A stretch of 64,000 nucleotides of DNA, from contig JADJBC010000020.1 of the NCBI GenBank assembly GCA_016703945.1, positions 62,001 to 126,000 on the forward strand, read 5' to 3'. A program made the translations under genes and the position numbers. A model generated the notes under the pieces. That model saw only the letters and a program-made list of their open reading frames with translations. It was not told the DNA's origin and made no database searches. This DNA is from Candidatus Aalborgicola danicus. Lineage in GTDB: Bacteria; Pseudomonadota; Gammaproteobacteria; Burkholderiales; Burkholderiaceae_C. Positions 42,011-51,674 of this stretch are shown here, in pieces (position 1 is the stretch's first letter; each line of letters starts with the position of its first letter).

Positions 42011-44959
42011 TCACTGGCAGGACTCGCATGTTGGGTCATCCACACCGCAAAACCTGATGTCGGTAGCAGCATGGGTTGCCATCTCCATTTGCAGCAGTGC
42101 CGCTGCCGCCGCAGCCTCCAAAGCACTCGCTGCACGCATGGAACCCTTGGCATCGTTGCCTGAGGACACTGCGTTCATCTTGCCTGCGGTCACCGTCGAT
42201 TTTTCGGCGTGTGTGGCCGACATGGTGCGCAGGTAGTAGGTAGTCTTCAGGCCGCGCAACCAGGCCAATTTGTAGGTCTCGTCGAGCTTCTTGCCCGATG
42301 CACCGGCCATGTAGATGTTCAGCGATTGCGCCTGGTCAATCCACTTCTGGCGGCGCGCTGCTGCTTCGACCAGCCACTGTGTCTCAACCTCGAACGCGGT
42401 GGCGTAGAGCTGTTTGACTTCGGCGGGTACACGGTCGATGGGGCCGAGTGATCCGTCAAAGTGTTTCAGGTCCATCACCATGACGTCGTCCCATAAGCCC
42501 AGGCGCTTCAGGTCCTTGACCAGGTAGCCGTTGATCACCGTGAACTCGCCCGAAAGATTGGACTTCACCGACAGATTGCCGAAGCTGGGTTCTATGGATG
42601 CATCCACACCAATGATGTTGGAGATGGTGGCGGTGGGTGCGATGGCCACGCAGTTGGAGTTGCGCATGCCGTCTTGGGCAATCTTGTTGCGCAGGGCATT
42701 CCAGTCTAGTGTGGAGGAACGGTCCACTTCGACGTAGCCGCCGCGTGCGGAGGCCAGCAGTTCCAGGGTGTCCAGCGGCAGCACGCCCTTGTCCCACAGC
42801 GATCCCTTGTAGCTGGAATACTTGCCGCGCTCGCGGGCGAGTTCGGTCGATGCCCAGTAGGCGTAGTAGCAGATGGCTTCCATGGATTCGTCGGCAAACT
42901 GCACGGCGGTTTCGCTGGCATAGGGAATGCGCAGCTCGTACAGGCTGTCCTGGAAGGCCATCACACCCAGGCCGACCGGGCGATGGCGCAAATTGGAGTC
43001 GCGCGCCTTCTTGACCGCGTAGTAGTTGATGTCGATCACGTTGTCCAGCATACGCATGGCAGTGCTGATGGTGCGCTTGAGCTTGTCGTGGTCCAGGACA
43101 GAACCGCCGGTCGAGCCGTCGGGTGCCGCCTTCAAGTGCTGGCGCAGGTTGACCGAGCCCAGGTTGCAGACGGCCGTTTCGGTGTCCGAGGTATTGAGGG
43201 TGATCTCGGTGCAAAGGTTGCTGGAGTGCACGACGCCGGCATGCTGCTGGGGCGAGCGCACGTTGCAGGCGTCCTTGAACGTGATCCAGGGGTGCCCAGT
43301 TTCGAACAGCATGGTCAGCATCTTGCGCCACAGGTCGCTTGCCTGGATGGTGCGGGCGGGTTTGATCTCACCGCGTGCGGCCTTTTCTTCGTAGGCCACA
43401 TAGGCCTTCTCGAAGTCGGCGCCAAACAGGTCGTGCAGGTCCGGCACGTTGTTCGGTGAGAACAAGGTCCAGGTTCCTTTTTCCATCACGCGGCGCATGA
43501 ACAGATCGGGGATCCAATTGGCCGTGTTCATGTCGTGGGTGCGGCGGCGGTCGTCGCCAGTGTTCTTGCGCAGCTCCAAGAACTCTTCGATATCCAGATG
43601 CCAGGTTTCCAGGTAGGTGCAAACCGCGCCCTTGCGCTTGCCGCCTTGGTTGACCGCGACGGCCGTGTCGTTGACGACCTTCAGGAATGGCACAACACCT
43701 TGGGATTCGCCATTGGTGCCCTTGATGTGGGCACCCAGTGCGCGTACGCGTGTCCAGTCATTGCCCAGGCCGCCCGCAAATTTGGACAACAAGGCGTTTT
43801 CCTTGATGGACTCGTAAATACCGTCCAGATCGTCCGGCACGGTGGTCAGGTAGCAGCTGGAGAGTTGCGAGCGCAGCGTGCCGCTGTTGAACAGCGTCGG
43901 TGTGCTGGACATGAAGTCGAAGCGCGATAACACTTCGTAGAACTCGATGGCGCGCGCTTCGCGGTCGATCTCGTTCAGCGACAGGCCCATGGCTACCCGC
44001 ATGAAGAAGGCCTGGGGCAGCTCGATGCGGGTCTTGCCTTCGTGCAGGAAGTAACGGTCATACAGGGTTTGCAGGCCCAGGTAGTCAAACTGCATGTCGC
44101 GTTCTGCTTTCAGGGCGGCGCCCAGGCGGGCCAGGTCGAACTGCATCAGCCGCTCGTCCAGCAACTCGGCGTTCACACCGCGCTTGATGAAGCCAGGGAA
44201 GTAGTCGGTATAAGCGCCCGCCATATCTGCAGGTGCCACGTCACGCCCCAGCACTTCGCGGGAAATCGTATGGAACAGCAGGCGTGCTGTGGCGTAGGTG
44301 TAATCCGGGTCCTTTTCGATCAGCGTACGGGCCGCCAGGATGGAGGCCTTGTAGACCTCGTCCATCGGCACGCCGTCGTACAGGTTGCGCATGGTCTCGG
44401 CCAGAATGGGCTCAGCCTTGACGTCGGCACCCAGGCCGGTGCAGGCGGTTGTTATCAGGCTCTTTAGCTGGTTCAGGTCCAGCACCACGCGTTGGCCGTT
44501 GTCGATGGCGTGCAGCACCGGTGCGGGAGGGGCTACTTCGGCCACGTGTTTGGCGCGCTCCTGGGCACGGCGCTCGCGGTACAACACATAGGCTCGCGCA
44601 ATTTCATGGTGGCCACCGCGCATCAGTCCCAGTTCGGCGTGGTCTTGCACGTCTTCAATATGGAAGGTGCCACCGCCCGGACGCGAGCGCACCAGTGCGC
44701 GGATGACCTGCTGGGTCAGCGCTTCGACCACGTCACGCACGCTGGCGGACGCGGCGCCTTGGGTGCCATGCACAGCCAGGAAGGCCTTCATCATGGCCAC
44801 GGCGATCTTGTTGGGCTCGAAGGGCACAACCGCACCGTTGCGGCGAATAATTTGGTAATGGGCCAGGTGGTTGATGCTGCCACCTTCGGTCGACGTGTCG
44901 CTGTGCGAGGACAGCATGGCGGTGGTGGCGTGTGGGATGGTGCTGGAAATTGATTGCAT
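42011..44959 (-). CDS. nrdA: Ribonucleotide reductase class Ia, alpha subunit
   Basis: A 982-residue catalytic subunit. An N-terminal ATP-cone (RRNGAVVPFEPNKIAVAMMK, about 39-58) gives allosteric activity control. The active-site segments SSNLCTEITLNTS, NSNCVAIAPTATISN and the C-terminal redox pair CESCQ are present. It is longer than E. coli NrdA (761), mainly in the N-terminal region and an extended C-terminus (MRAASALEAAAAAALLQME). Controlled by NrdR boxes about 95-145 bp upstream of its ATG. Confidence 0.97.
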   Translation of the reverse strand: MQSISSTIPHATTAMLSSHSDTSTEGGSINHLAHYQIIRRNGAVVPFEPNKIAVAMMKAFLAVHGTQGAASASVRDVVEALTQQVIRALVRSRPGGGTFHIEDVQDHAELGLMRGGHHEIARAYVLYRERRAQERAKHVAEVAPPAPVLHAIDNGQRVVLDLNQLKSLITTACTGLGADVKAEPILAETMRNLYDGVPMDEVYKASILAARTLIEKDPDYTYATARLLFHTISREVLGRDVAPADMAGAYTDYFPGFIKRGVNAELLDERLMQFDLARLGAALKAERDMQFDYLGLQTLYDRYFLHEGKTRIELPQAFFMRVAMGLSLNEIDREARAIEFYEVLSRFDFMSSTPTLFNSGTLRSQLSSCYLTTVPDDLDGIYESIKENALLSKFAGGLGNDWTRVRALGAHIKGTNGESQGVVPFLKVVNDTAVAVNQGGKRKGAVCTYLETWHLDIEEFLELRKNTGDDRRRTHDMNTANWIPDLFMRRVMEKGTWTLFSPNNVPDLHDLFGADFEKAYVAYEEKAARGEIKPARTIQASDLWRKMLTMLFETGHPWITFKDACNVRSPQQHAGVVHSSNLCTEITLNTSDTETAVCNLGSVNLRQHLKAAPDGSTGGSVLDHDKLKRTISTAMRMLDNVIDINYYAVKKARDSNLRHRPVGLGVMAFQDSLYELRIPYASETAVQFADESMEAICYYAYWASTELARERGKYSSYKGSLWDKGVLPLDTLELLASARGGYVEVDRSSTLDWNALRNKIAQDGMRNSNCVAIAPTATISNIIGVDASIEPSFGNLSVKSNLSGEFTVINGYLVKDLKRLGLWDDVMVMDLKHFDGSLGPIDRVPAEVKQLYATAFEVETQWLVEAAARRQKWIDQAQSLNIYMAGASGKKLDETYKLAWLRGLKTTYYLRTMSATHAEKSTVTAGKMNAVSSGNDAKGSMRAASALEAAAAAALLQMEMATHAATDIRFCGVDDPTCESCQ

Positions 44960-45379
44960 GGATTCCTCGTCTAAATCGGCATTCTTATGGGCTTGCCTGT
45001 TTTTGAAAAATCACCACAATTGCCGCGAAGCAGGACAACGGTGATTGGGACAGCGCACACTATATATGGGGTGTTAGCGGTGTGCAAGCCACTACCGGTA
45101 GTGTATCGTCTCCAAGCCAACAAACGCGTGGTGGCCCCCAAAAAGTGCGCACCAAGGTGTTTTCTTCCGCTCGCTGCGTCGCTGCTCGAACGACGGGTGG
45201 CGCGCAGGCCTTGTCAATCGGTGGTTTGTTATCTGGACATCAGCATTGATGCGGTTTGCAGCGGGAATTGACCGCCCAAGTGGCGTGAATTCAGGAAATT
45301 GATCTGCGGGATGGAGCAAATTGCAATAGCCCTTAGCCGATGGGCATGTGCAGAGAGAGGCTGGTCGCCTCGCCGCTTT
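44960..45379. other. 420-bp intergenic region upstream of nrdA
   Basis: No gene here. The part next to nrdA holds the NrdR-type promoter (45052-45104) and an untranslated leader of roughly 90 bases. I see nothing interpretable in 45105-45379 beyond moderately AT-rich sequence; ampD, also on the minus strand, ends at 45380. Confidence 0.6.
45052..45104 (-). promoter_or_regulatory. nrdA promoter with two NrdR boxes
   Basis: On the minus strand TTGCAC (45087-45082) and TATAGT (45064-45059) are separated by exactly 17 bp. NrdR box 1, ACACTATATATGGGGT (45057-45072, 14 of 16 to ACACWATATATWGTGT), overlaps the -10. Box 2, CCACTACCGGTAGTGT (45089-45104), sits just upstream of the -35 and is 32 bp from box 1, three helical turns. 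Paired boxes at about 31-32 bp over a promoter are the known NrdR repressor arrangement, with repression when (d)ATP is high. Confidence 0.82.
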
Positions 45380-45973
45380 CTACAAAACCCCTGCGGGAAA
45401 ACACTGAGGCGGTAGCCCCAACATTTTTTGTAACAAAGTCCACTGCAGACCCGGGCCGGGGTCCGACTTGCGCCCCAGGGCAATGTGCTCGTGGCCCGCA
45501 ATGTGTGCAATCGGGTAGTGCCGTATCAACACGAGACACAGTTCGGCCAGTGCTTCATATTGGGCGGTTTCAAAAAATTCGCCTTCCAGACCTTCGAGTT
45601 CGATGCCGATGGAGTCATCGTTGCAATTGTCGCGTCCACGGTACCGGGATGTGCCAGCGTGCCAAGCACGGTCATTGCAACTCACAAATTGCCAAATTTC
45701 ACCGGTGCGCCGAATGTAAAAGTGCGAAGACACCTTGATGCCTTCAATCTGCTGGAAGTAGGGGTGCACTGCCCAGTCGAGCCGGTTGGTAAAAAGGTCC
45801 TGCACTGCTTGTCCGCCGTACTGGCCAGGCGGGAGACTGATCGAGTGCAGCACCAACAGATCAATGTGGGCTGCGTCTGGCCTGGGCCCGAAATTGGGCG
45901 ATGCCAGCCTATGCGCAGGTGGATACCAACCCGCGTGCCATGGCGCTTCATCGAGCGGCCTGCCGTCAGTCAT
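45380..45973 (-). CDS. ampD: 1,6-anhydro-N-acetylmuramyl-L-alanine amidase
   Basis: A 197-residue cytosolic zinc amidase that cleaves anhydro-muropeptides in murein recycling. Zinc ligands are placed as in AmpD: His in LLVLHSISLPPG, His in AGHEHIALGRKSDPGPGLQW and Asp in the same segment. SHFYIRRTGEIWQFVSCNDR and AWHAG are typical. It overlaps the end of pilR by 8 bp. Loss of AmpD derepresses ampC beta-lactamase in species with AmpR; no ampR is seen here. Confidence 0.95.
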   Translation of the reverse strand: MTDGRPLDEAPWHAGWYPPAHRLASPNFGPRPDAAHIDLLVLHSISLPPGQYGGQAVQDLFTNRLDWAVHPYFQQIEGIKVSSHFYIRRTGEIWQFVSCNDRAWHAGTSRYRGRDNCNDDSIGIELEGLEGEFFETAQYEALAELCLVLIRHYPIAHIAGHEHIALGRKSDPGPGLQWTLLQKMLGLPPQCFPAGVL

Positions 45974-47429
45974 CGGCGATGTCGTCCTTGGGAACTTCGA
46001 TTTTCAGTCGCGCGATGCGGTAGCGTATTTGGCGCAGACTCAAGCCCAATCGACTTGCCGCCAGTGTCCGGTTAAATCCAGTTTCCTTGAGTGTTTTGAC
46101 CAAAATGTCGCGCTCCTGCTGATCGAGATGACCTTGCAGGTCTGTTGGCAAGGACGCCTCCGGCCAGACGGGAGATACATCAGACGTTTGCATGCCTGGC
46201 GAAGTGGACCCACTGAATGGGATCTGGATGTCGTCTAGACGCAAGGGACCACTGTCGCACAAAGCCAATGCCCGATGCAACAAGTTCTCTAACTCCCGCA
46301 CATTGCCATGCAAGGGCAACTGTGAAAGCAGTTCCAGCGTGCCAGGTGCAACGTCGGGTACGGCCATCTGAGCTTCTTCAGCAATGCGCGCCAACAGCGC
46401 CAGGCAGAGGGCTGGCAAGTCTTCCGTGCGCTCGCGCAAAGGGGGGATCATGATGTCGATCACGTTAAGACGGTAGAAGAGATCCTGGCGAAAGCGACCG
46501 GTCAACACTTCTCCTGGCAAATCCCGGTGGGTGGCACTGACAATTCGCACGTCGACGGGAACTTCCTGCGTCGATCCGACCGGGCGCACACACCGTTCCT
46601 GAATGGCTCGCAACAGCTTGGATTGCATAGCCAAGGGCAGGTCGCCAATCTCGTCCAGAAACAGGGTTCCTCCTTTTGCGGCTTGAAAGAATCCTTCACG
46701 GTCCTGTACCGACCCCGTGTAGGCGCCCTTTTTAGCGCCAAAAAATTCGCTCTCCAACAGGTTCTCGGGAATTGCGCTGCAGTTGACCGCCACCCAAGGA
46801 CCGCTGGCGCGGTGACTGTTGGCGTGTAATGCACAGGCCACCAACTCTTTGCCGGTACCTGATTCGCCGCGGATGAGCACCGGTGCCATGCTGCGTGCCA
46901 CCTTGACAACGCGTTCCTTTACGTAGCGCATCGCAGCGGATTCACCAGCCAGTTTGGCCAAGGCCAGTTGACCGTTGCCCAGGGAGGTGGACAACTCCGC
47001 CGGTCGGGAGTCGGTGGCGCGGCGGGAGGGGCCGGTCTTGGCAGGCGACCCTTGTACGGCAGACGCGATCGCGGTTCGAAACTGCTTCAGATCGACGGGT
47101 TTTGTCAAATAATCAAATGCCCCCGCCTTCAACGATTCCACAGCGTTCTCCGCCGAGCCATGTGCGGTGATCACAATACAGCGTTCGCTGCGCTGCGTGA
47201 CCCGCATGTGGTTGAGGATTTCGATGCCCAGGCCATCGGGCAGACGCATATCGGTAATCACGACGTCAAAGCGCTGTGTGTTGACTGCGTGCAAAGCGTC
47301 CTGTAGGTTGCCCGCAGTTTCAACCCGGTAACCCTCGCGCAACAATGTCAGTTCGTACAGGGTGCGCAGATCGGGCTCATCGTCGATCACCAGGATCTGT
47401 GCGTTGTTCAGTACAGAGTGGGTTGCCAT
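45966..47429 (-). CDS. pilR: PilR, sigma-54-dependent response regulator
   Basis: A 487-residue NtrC-type activator. The receiver domain has the phospho-Asp in FDVVITDMRLPDGLG (about residue 56). The AAA+ domain has Walker A RGESGTGKELVACAL, the sigma-54 contact loop KKGAYTGSVQDREGFFQ and LFLDEIGDLPL. The C-terminal Fis-type HTH is TLAASRLGLSLRQIRYRIA. Named PilR because it directly follows a PilS-type kinase; it would activate pilin transcription through RpoN. Confidence 0.9.
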   Translation of the reverse strand: MATHSVLNNAQILVIDDEPDLRTLYELTLLREGYRVETAGNLQDALHAVNTQRFDVVITDMRLPDGLGIEILNHMRVTQRSERCIVITAHGSAENAVESLKAGAFDYLTKPVDLKQFRTAIASAVQGSPAKTGPSRRATDSRPAELSTSLGNGQLALAKLAGESAAMRYVKERVVKVARSMAPVLIRGESGTGKELVACALHANSHRASGPWVAVNCSAIPENLLESEFFGAKKGAYTGSVQDREGFFQAAKGGTLFLDEIGDLPLAMQSKLLRAIQERCVRPVGSTQEVPVDVRIVSATHRDLPGEVLTGRFRQDLFYRLNVIDIMIPPLRERTEDLPALCLALLARIAEEAQMAVPDVAPGTLELLSQLPLHGNVRELENLLHRALALCDSGPLRLDDIQIPFSGSTSPGMQTSDVSPVWPEASLPTDLQGHLDQQERDILVKTLKETGFNRTLAASRLGLSLRQIRYRIARLKIEVPKDDIADD

Positions 47430-49168
47430 GGCGTTGTAGATGGTTCAGCTTGGGCCACATTATCAGGCGCGTCTGCCAGCAGCAGCGACAGCACAAACTC
47501 ATTGCCTTCGGTGGAAACTCCACGCGCGCTGCGCACATTGCGCTGGTACACCAGTGAAGCATCGTGGCGCTCACACAATTCGCGGCAAATAAACAAGCCC
47601 AGTCCACTGGAACGGCTGTCGGACGAAAAGAAGGGCTCAAACAAGTGACGCTCGACCGATTGATCCATGGGTGCGGCGTCGCTCCAGATCGCAATGCTGG
47701 CGTGTTGGGCGTCGATGGCGCAGGTAAAGACCTGTATTGCGTCGTTGCGTTCTTCCGTATACCGACGTGCGTTGTCCAGCAGATTGACCAGCACACGGCG
47801 CAAATGCTCAGTGTCAAAACGTACACCGACTGCAGGGGTTTCGCAGTGCAGTGTCAGGCGTTGTTGACTGCCGCTTTGTGCCGCCCAGTCTTCGCAGGCA
47901 CGCCATACCGTCGCGTCCAGCGGTACCGTAGGCATCAGGTAGGTCTGGTCATAGGGCTGCACGCGGGAAACGTTCAAGACGTCGTTGACGATTTTTTCAA
48001 GGCGTTTTGCGTTCTGGCTCACCATGGCGGTCAATTTTTTGAGCCTGGGGTCACTGACGTCTTCGTCGAGCAAGGCATTGGCCTGCGTGATGGCCGACAA
48101 CGGGTTGCGGATCTCATGCGCCACTGCGGTTGACAATCTGCCCATGCCCGCCAGCTTTTCGGTTCGCATGCGGGCCTCTAGTTCGCGCTGGTCCTGCAGA
48201 AAGAGTACACACAGGCTTTCTCCGGTGACGCCTTGCGGCGCTGCCAATCGGGTTCGTGCGTGCACCCGACGGGGACCTTGGGTGCCGTGGCGAATGGTGA
48301 CGTCTTCCTCATGGCTCAGCCCGGTGGCAACGCTCACGCGGGTCAGGTTGAGCAGCGGAAACCAGCCCGCCTCGTCTTTCAGGTCAAACACGGTGGCGTG
48401 CAAAGCTTGTTGTGAGCCCAGCAGCGTGCGGGCTGCCGGGTTGGCGGCCCGCACACAGCCGTGTTCGTCGACGATCAGCACACCATCGGGCAGCGACTCA
48501 ATGACCAACTCATTGACCTGGCGTTGGATATTGGCGGCCAGTTGATTTTGCCGGGCGCGTTGTCCCTCGGTGGCCAGTCGGCTGGACAGCTGGTTGGATA
48601 ACCACGCGATGGCGAAATAACCGACTCCACTGAGTGCGGGTTGGACCAGATAGGGCGTTGAATCGGTCGCACTTTGCAAAGTGGCCCAAATCGCAATGCC
48701 CAGCATCAACACTGTAATGCCGGCGGCCGTACCCAGTGCCAGGCGCATGGAGCCCAACACCGATGCGACCAAAACGGGCAGCGCAAACAAAGGCGTGTAG
48801 TTGATCGTGCTGGTGCTGCCTGGCCCCCCTTGCAGGATTTGCAATGCGGAAAATGTCAGCAGATCAATGCCGACCAGCGCCCCCCAGACCCGATTGAAGG
48901 ACTGGCCCAACGGGCGCGGCTGAATAAAGAGCTTGCTGGTCAGCGTGCCCACGAGATAGGCGCCACTGATCGCAATCAGGGTCGTGCTGTGGGAGCTGCC
49001 CGTCGCCAGCAGTGCCGTTTGCAAGGCAACGAGGACGAATCCAAGGATCAGGCGCGCACTCATGAAACCCTGCCATTGGCGCGAAATCTCGTAGGACGTG
49101 TCTTGCCCTTCGTCGGCGGGCTCAACGGCGCCAGGGTTCAGCCAGGGGTGTGCCGTTGTGGGTTCCAC
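47408..49168 (-). CDS. pilS: PilS, membrane sensor histidine kinase
   Basis: A 586-residue protein. About six N-terminal membrane helices (for example LILGFVLVALQTALLATG) are followed by a PAS-like region (LPDGVLIVDEHGCVRAANP). The H-box is STAVAHEIRNPLSAITQ and the ATPase domain shows VLVNLLDNARRYTEE and SGLGLFICRELCERHDASL. The 22-bp overlap with pilR indicates coupled translation. In Pseudomonas, PilS senses pilin in the membrane and controls pilA through PilR; no pilin gene is in the window. Confidence 0.9.
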   Translation of the reverse strand: MEPTTAHPWLNPGAVEPADEGQDTSYEISRQWQGFMSARLILGFVLVALQTALLATGSSHSTTLIAISGAYLVGTLTSKLFIQPRPLGQSFNRVWGALVGIDLLTFSALQILQGGPGSTSTINYTPLFALPVLVASVLGSMRLALGTAAGITVLMLGIAIWATLQSATDSTPYLVQPALSGVGYFAIAWLSNQLSSRLATEGQRARQNQLAANIQRQVNELVIESLPDGVLIVDEHGCVRAANPAARTLLGSQQALHATVFDLKDEAGWFPLLNLTRVSVATGLSHEEDVTIRHGTQGPRRVHARTRLAAPQGVTGESLCVLFLQDQRELEARMRTEKLAGMGRLSTAVAHEIRNPLSAITQANALLDEDVSDPRLKKLTAMVSQNAKRLEKIVNDVLNVSRVQPYDQTYLMPTVPLDATVWRACEDWAAQSGSQQRLTLHCETPAVGVRFDTEHLRRVLVNLLDNARRYTEERNDAIQVFTCAIDAQHASIAIWSDAAPMDQSVERHLFEPFFSSDSRSSGLGLFICRELCERHDASLVYQRNVRSARGVSTEGNEFVLSLLLADAPDNVAQAEPSTTPWQPTLY

Positions 49169-49171
49169 CAG

Positions 49172-49399
49172 TCAGGGTTCCAGTTGACGTCGGTGGTCCG
49201 TGCTGCAGTAACTTCCCAGTCTGCCCAACACCGCTTCATTGGACGGAATGTGCAGCCCACATTGCTTGCAGCTCACCATGTCGGACGCCAATGTGGGGTC
49301 TGGCGCGGTGTTTCTTTTTTCCAGTTGCTTCGACTCGCGCCAGGCACGCCAACGCCAGGCGATCACCAGTACCACCAGAAAACCCAGCAAGAACCTCAT
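49172..49399 (-). CDS. Small membrane-anchored zinc-finger protein (PP0621-like)
   Basis: A 75-residue protein from the ATG at 49399 (4-bp overlap with the preceding gene). One N-terminal membrane helix (FLLGFLVVLVIAW) is followed by a four-ligand zinc site: VSCKQCGLHIP (CxxC) and YCSTDHR (Cys and His). The stop is 3 bp before the pilS start. Function unknown; the same small gene is often found just before pilS in this group. Confidence 0.8.
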   Translation of the reverse strand: MRFLLGFLVVLVIAWRWRAWRESKQLEKRNTAPDPTLASDMVSCKQCGLHIPSNEAVLGRLGSYCSTDHRRQLEP

Positions 49400-50199
49400 G
49401 GCGTACGCCCCAGAATGATTTCGGTCACAAAACGTGAACCGACATACGCCAACAACAGGAAGGCTGAGCCCGCGTACAAAACGTGGACGGCTCGTTTGCC
49501 ACGCCAGCCAAAGGCTGTACGCCCGACCAGAAGCAGCGCAAACGTCAACCACGACAAGGTGGAGAAAACGGTCTTGTGGTCCCAGCGCCACCCGTGGCCA
49601 TGCCCGTAAAGGGCGTCACCAAACAGGAAGCCGGCCAACAAGGTTGCGCTCAGCAGCACGAATCCGGCCGCCACAAACCGGTAGGTCAGCCGCTCCAGCG
49701 TCAACAACGGCAGTCCGCTGTGCGGGTCCTCTGCGTGCCGAATGCGGGCTTCAGCCCGGGTCATGAACCACGCATGCACCACGGCGATCCCAAACAAACC
49801 GTAACACGCCACACCGAAAGCCAGATGCAATGCCAGCCAGGCAGAGGCTGCCGCTGGCATGGGGTTGCCGGGGAAGAAAAATGCCGCCAGCACCGCGACG
49901 GCACCTACAACGCACAAAGTCCAGCGGGTGGGCAGTTGCGGGTAAATCTGGCTTTCGACCGCATACACAGCGGCCACCAACCAGGCGGTCACGGACATGG
50001 CAGGCGCAAAACCAAAATGGGGCTGTTCACCCAACAACGTCAAGGCCAACACGCTGCCATGCATGAGCCAGGCAGCCGCCACCCAGACGCGGGCGCCGCT
50101 GTCACTCAAGTGCGTTGTTCGCACCGCCGGCAACGCGTATGCAGCTGCGGCCAATACCGACAGAATCAGACCCAAGGGAGGCACACTGGCTAAAATCAT
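49396..50199 (-). CDS. CcsA/YpjD-like cytochrome c assembly membrane protein
   Basis: A 267-residue protein with about eight membrane helices. The tail includes FGDALYGHGHGWRWDHKTVF, the Trp/His-rich stretch that in CcsA/CcmC relatives handles haem. Relatives next to ffh are usually called YpjD. The haem role is inferred from family resemblance. It is the first gene of the run leading into pilS-pilR-ampD and is divergent from ffh. Confidence 0.85.
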   Translation of the reverse strand: MILASVPPLGLILSVLAAAAYALPAVRTTHLSDSGARVWVAAAWLMHGSVLALTLLGEQPHFGFAPAMSVTAWLVAAVYAVESQIYPQLPTRWTLCVVGAVAVLAAFFFPGNPMPAAASAWLALHLAFGVACYGLFGIAVVHAWFMTRAEARIRHAEDPHSGLPLLTLERLTYRFVAAGFVLLSATLLAGFLFGDALYGHGHGWRWDHKTVFSTLSWLTFALLLVGRTAFGWRGKRAVHVLYAGSAFLLLAYVGSRFVTEIILGRTP

Positions 50200-50279
50200 G
50201 GGTACAGTTTAGCGTTTTGCTCTTTGCCGGCCCCTGCTGGCGTTCACACTGGGTTCCGTGCAACGGAATACATCCTCCT

Positions 50280-51644
50280 ATGGCTTCCGCTCTCTCCGAC
50301 AAACTCTCCCGCCTCGTCAAGGAAATGCGAGGCCAGGCCCGCATCACCGAAACCAATGTCACAGACATGCTGCGCGAGGTGCGTATGGCCCTGCTGGAGG
50401 CCGATGTTGCCCTGCCGGTGGTGCGCGACTTCATCGCCCGTGTCAAGGAAAAGGCACTGGGCCAGGAGGTCATGGGTTCCCTGCAACCTGGCCAGGTGCT
50501 GGTCAGCATTGTCAGCAAGGAGCTGGCGGCCACCATGGGCGAGGGTGTTAGCGACATCAACCTGGCCGCACAACCGCCCGCCGTGATTTTGATGGCCGGT
50601 CTGCAAGGAGCAGGTAAAACCACCACCACGGCCAAACTGGCCAAACACCTGATAGAGAAGCGCAAGAAGAAGGTGCTGACGGTGTCGGGCGACGTCTACC
50701 GCCCCGCTGCCATCGAGCAATTGAAGACCGTCACCGCCCAGGCCGGCGCCGAATGGTTCCCCAGCACACCCGACCAGAAGCCACTGGACATTGGCCGCGC
50801 GGCGCTGGACTACGCCAAGAAGCACTTTTTTGATGTGCTGCTGGTCGACACGGCCGGCCGTCTGGCCATTGACGAAGTGCTGATGGCCGAGATCAAGGAC
50901 CTGCACGCGGCGTTGAACCCGGTGGAGACCCTGTTCGTGGTCGACGCCATGCAGGGCCAGGACGCGGTCAATACCGCCCGGGCCTTCAAGGAAGCGCTGC
51001 CGCTGACCGGCATCATCCTGACCAAGCTCGATGGCGATTCACGCGGTGGTGCGGCCCTGTCGGTGCGCCAGATTACCGGAGCGCCGATCAAGTTTGCCGG
51101 TACCAGCGAAAAGCTCGATGGCCTGGAAGTATTCGATGCGGAACGCCATGCCGGGCGCATCCTGGGCATGGGCGACATCCTGGCGCTGGTGGAGCAGGTC
51201 ACCGCGGGTGTTGACATTGCCGCTGCGCAAAAGCTGGCTGCCAAGGTCAAGAGTGGTGCCGGGTTTGATTTGAACGACTTCCTGGCCCAGATCCAGCAGA
51301 TGAAACAAATGGGCGGCCTGTCCAGCCTGATGGACAAGCTGCCTGCAGCCATGTCTGCCAAAGCCGGCAGTATGAACATGGACCAGGCCGAGAAAGACAT
51401 CAAGCGCAAGGAAGGCATCATCCACAGCATGACGCCGCTGGAGCGCCGCAAGCCGGATCTCATCAAGGCCACCCGCAAACGCCGCATCGCCGCCGGTGCC
51501 GGGGTGCACGTTCAGGAAGTCAACCGCATGCTCAAGGAGTTTGAGCAGATGCAGGACATGATGAAGAAATTCAAAGGCGGCGGCATGATGAAGATGATGA
51601 AACGCCTGGGGGGCATGAAGGGTATGCCCAAGATGCCGTTCTAA
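50280..51644 (+). CDS. ffh: Signal recognition particle protein Ffh
   Basis: A 454-residue SRP GTPase that, with 4.5S RNA, targets membrane proteins to FtsY. The N domain precedes the P-loop GLQGAGKTTTTAKLAKHL (about 106-123), then LVDTAGRLAID and TKLDGDSRGGAALS. The C-terminal Met-rich M domain ends MMKMMKRLGGMKGMPKMPF. The start at ATG 50280 (MASALSDKLSRL) is chosen because homologues begin there; the open frame upstream is not family-like. Confidence 0.97.
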   Translation: MASALSDKLSRLVKEMRGQARITETNVTDMLREVRMALLEADVALPVVRDFIARVKEKALGQEVMGSLQPGQVLVSIVSKELAATMGEGVSDINLAAQPPAVILMAGLQGAGKTTTTAKLAKHLIEKRKKKVLTVSGDVYRPAAIEQLKTVTAQAGAEWFPSTPDQKPLDIGRAALDYAKKHFFDVLLVDTAGRLAIDEVLMAEIKDLHAALNPVETLFVVDAMQGQDAVNTARAFKEALPLTGIILTKLDGDSRGGAALSVRQITGAPIKFAGTSEKLDGLEVFDAERHAGRILGMGDILALVEQVTAGVDIAAAQKLAAKVKSGAGFDLNDFLAQIQQMKQMGGLSSLMDKLPAAMSAKAGSMNMDQAEKDIKRKEGIIHSMTPLERRKPDLIKATRKRRIAAGAGVHVQEVNRMLKEFEQMQDMMKKFKGGGMMKMMKRLGGMKGMPKMPF

Positions 51645-51674
51645 CCGATCTACGCCGAAAGCGTCAGTAACGTC

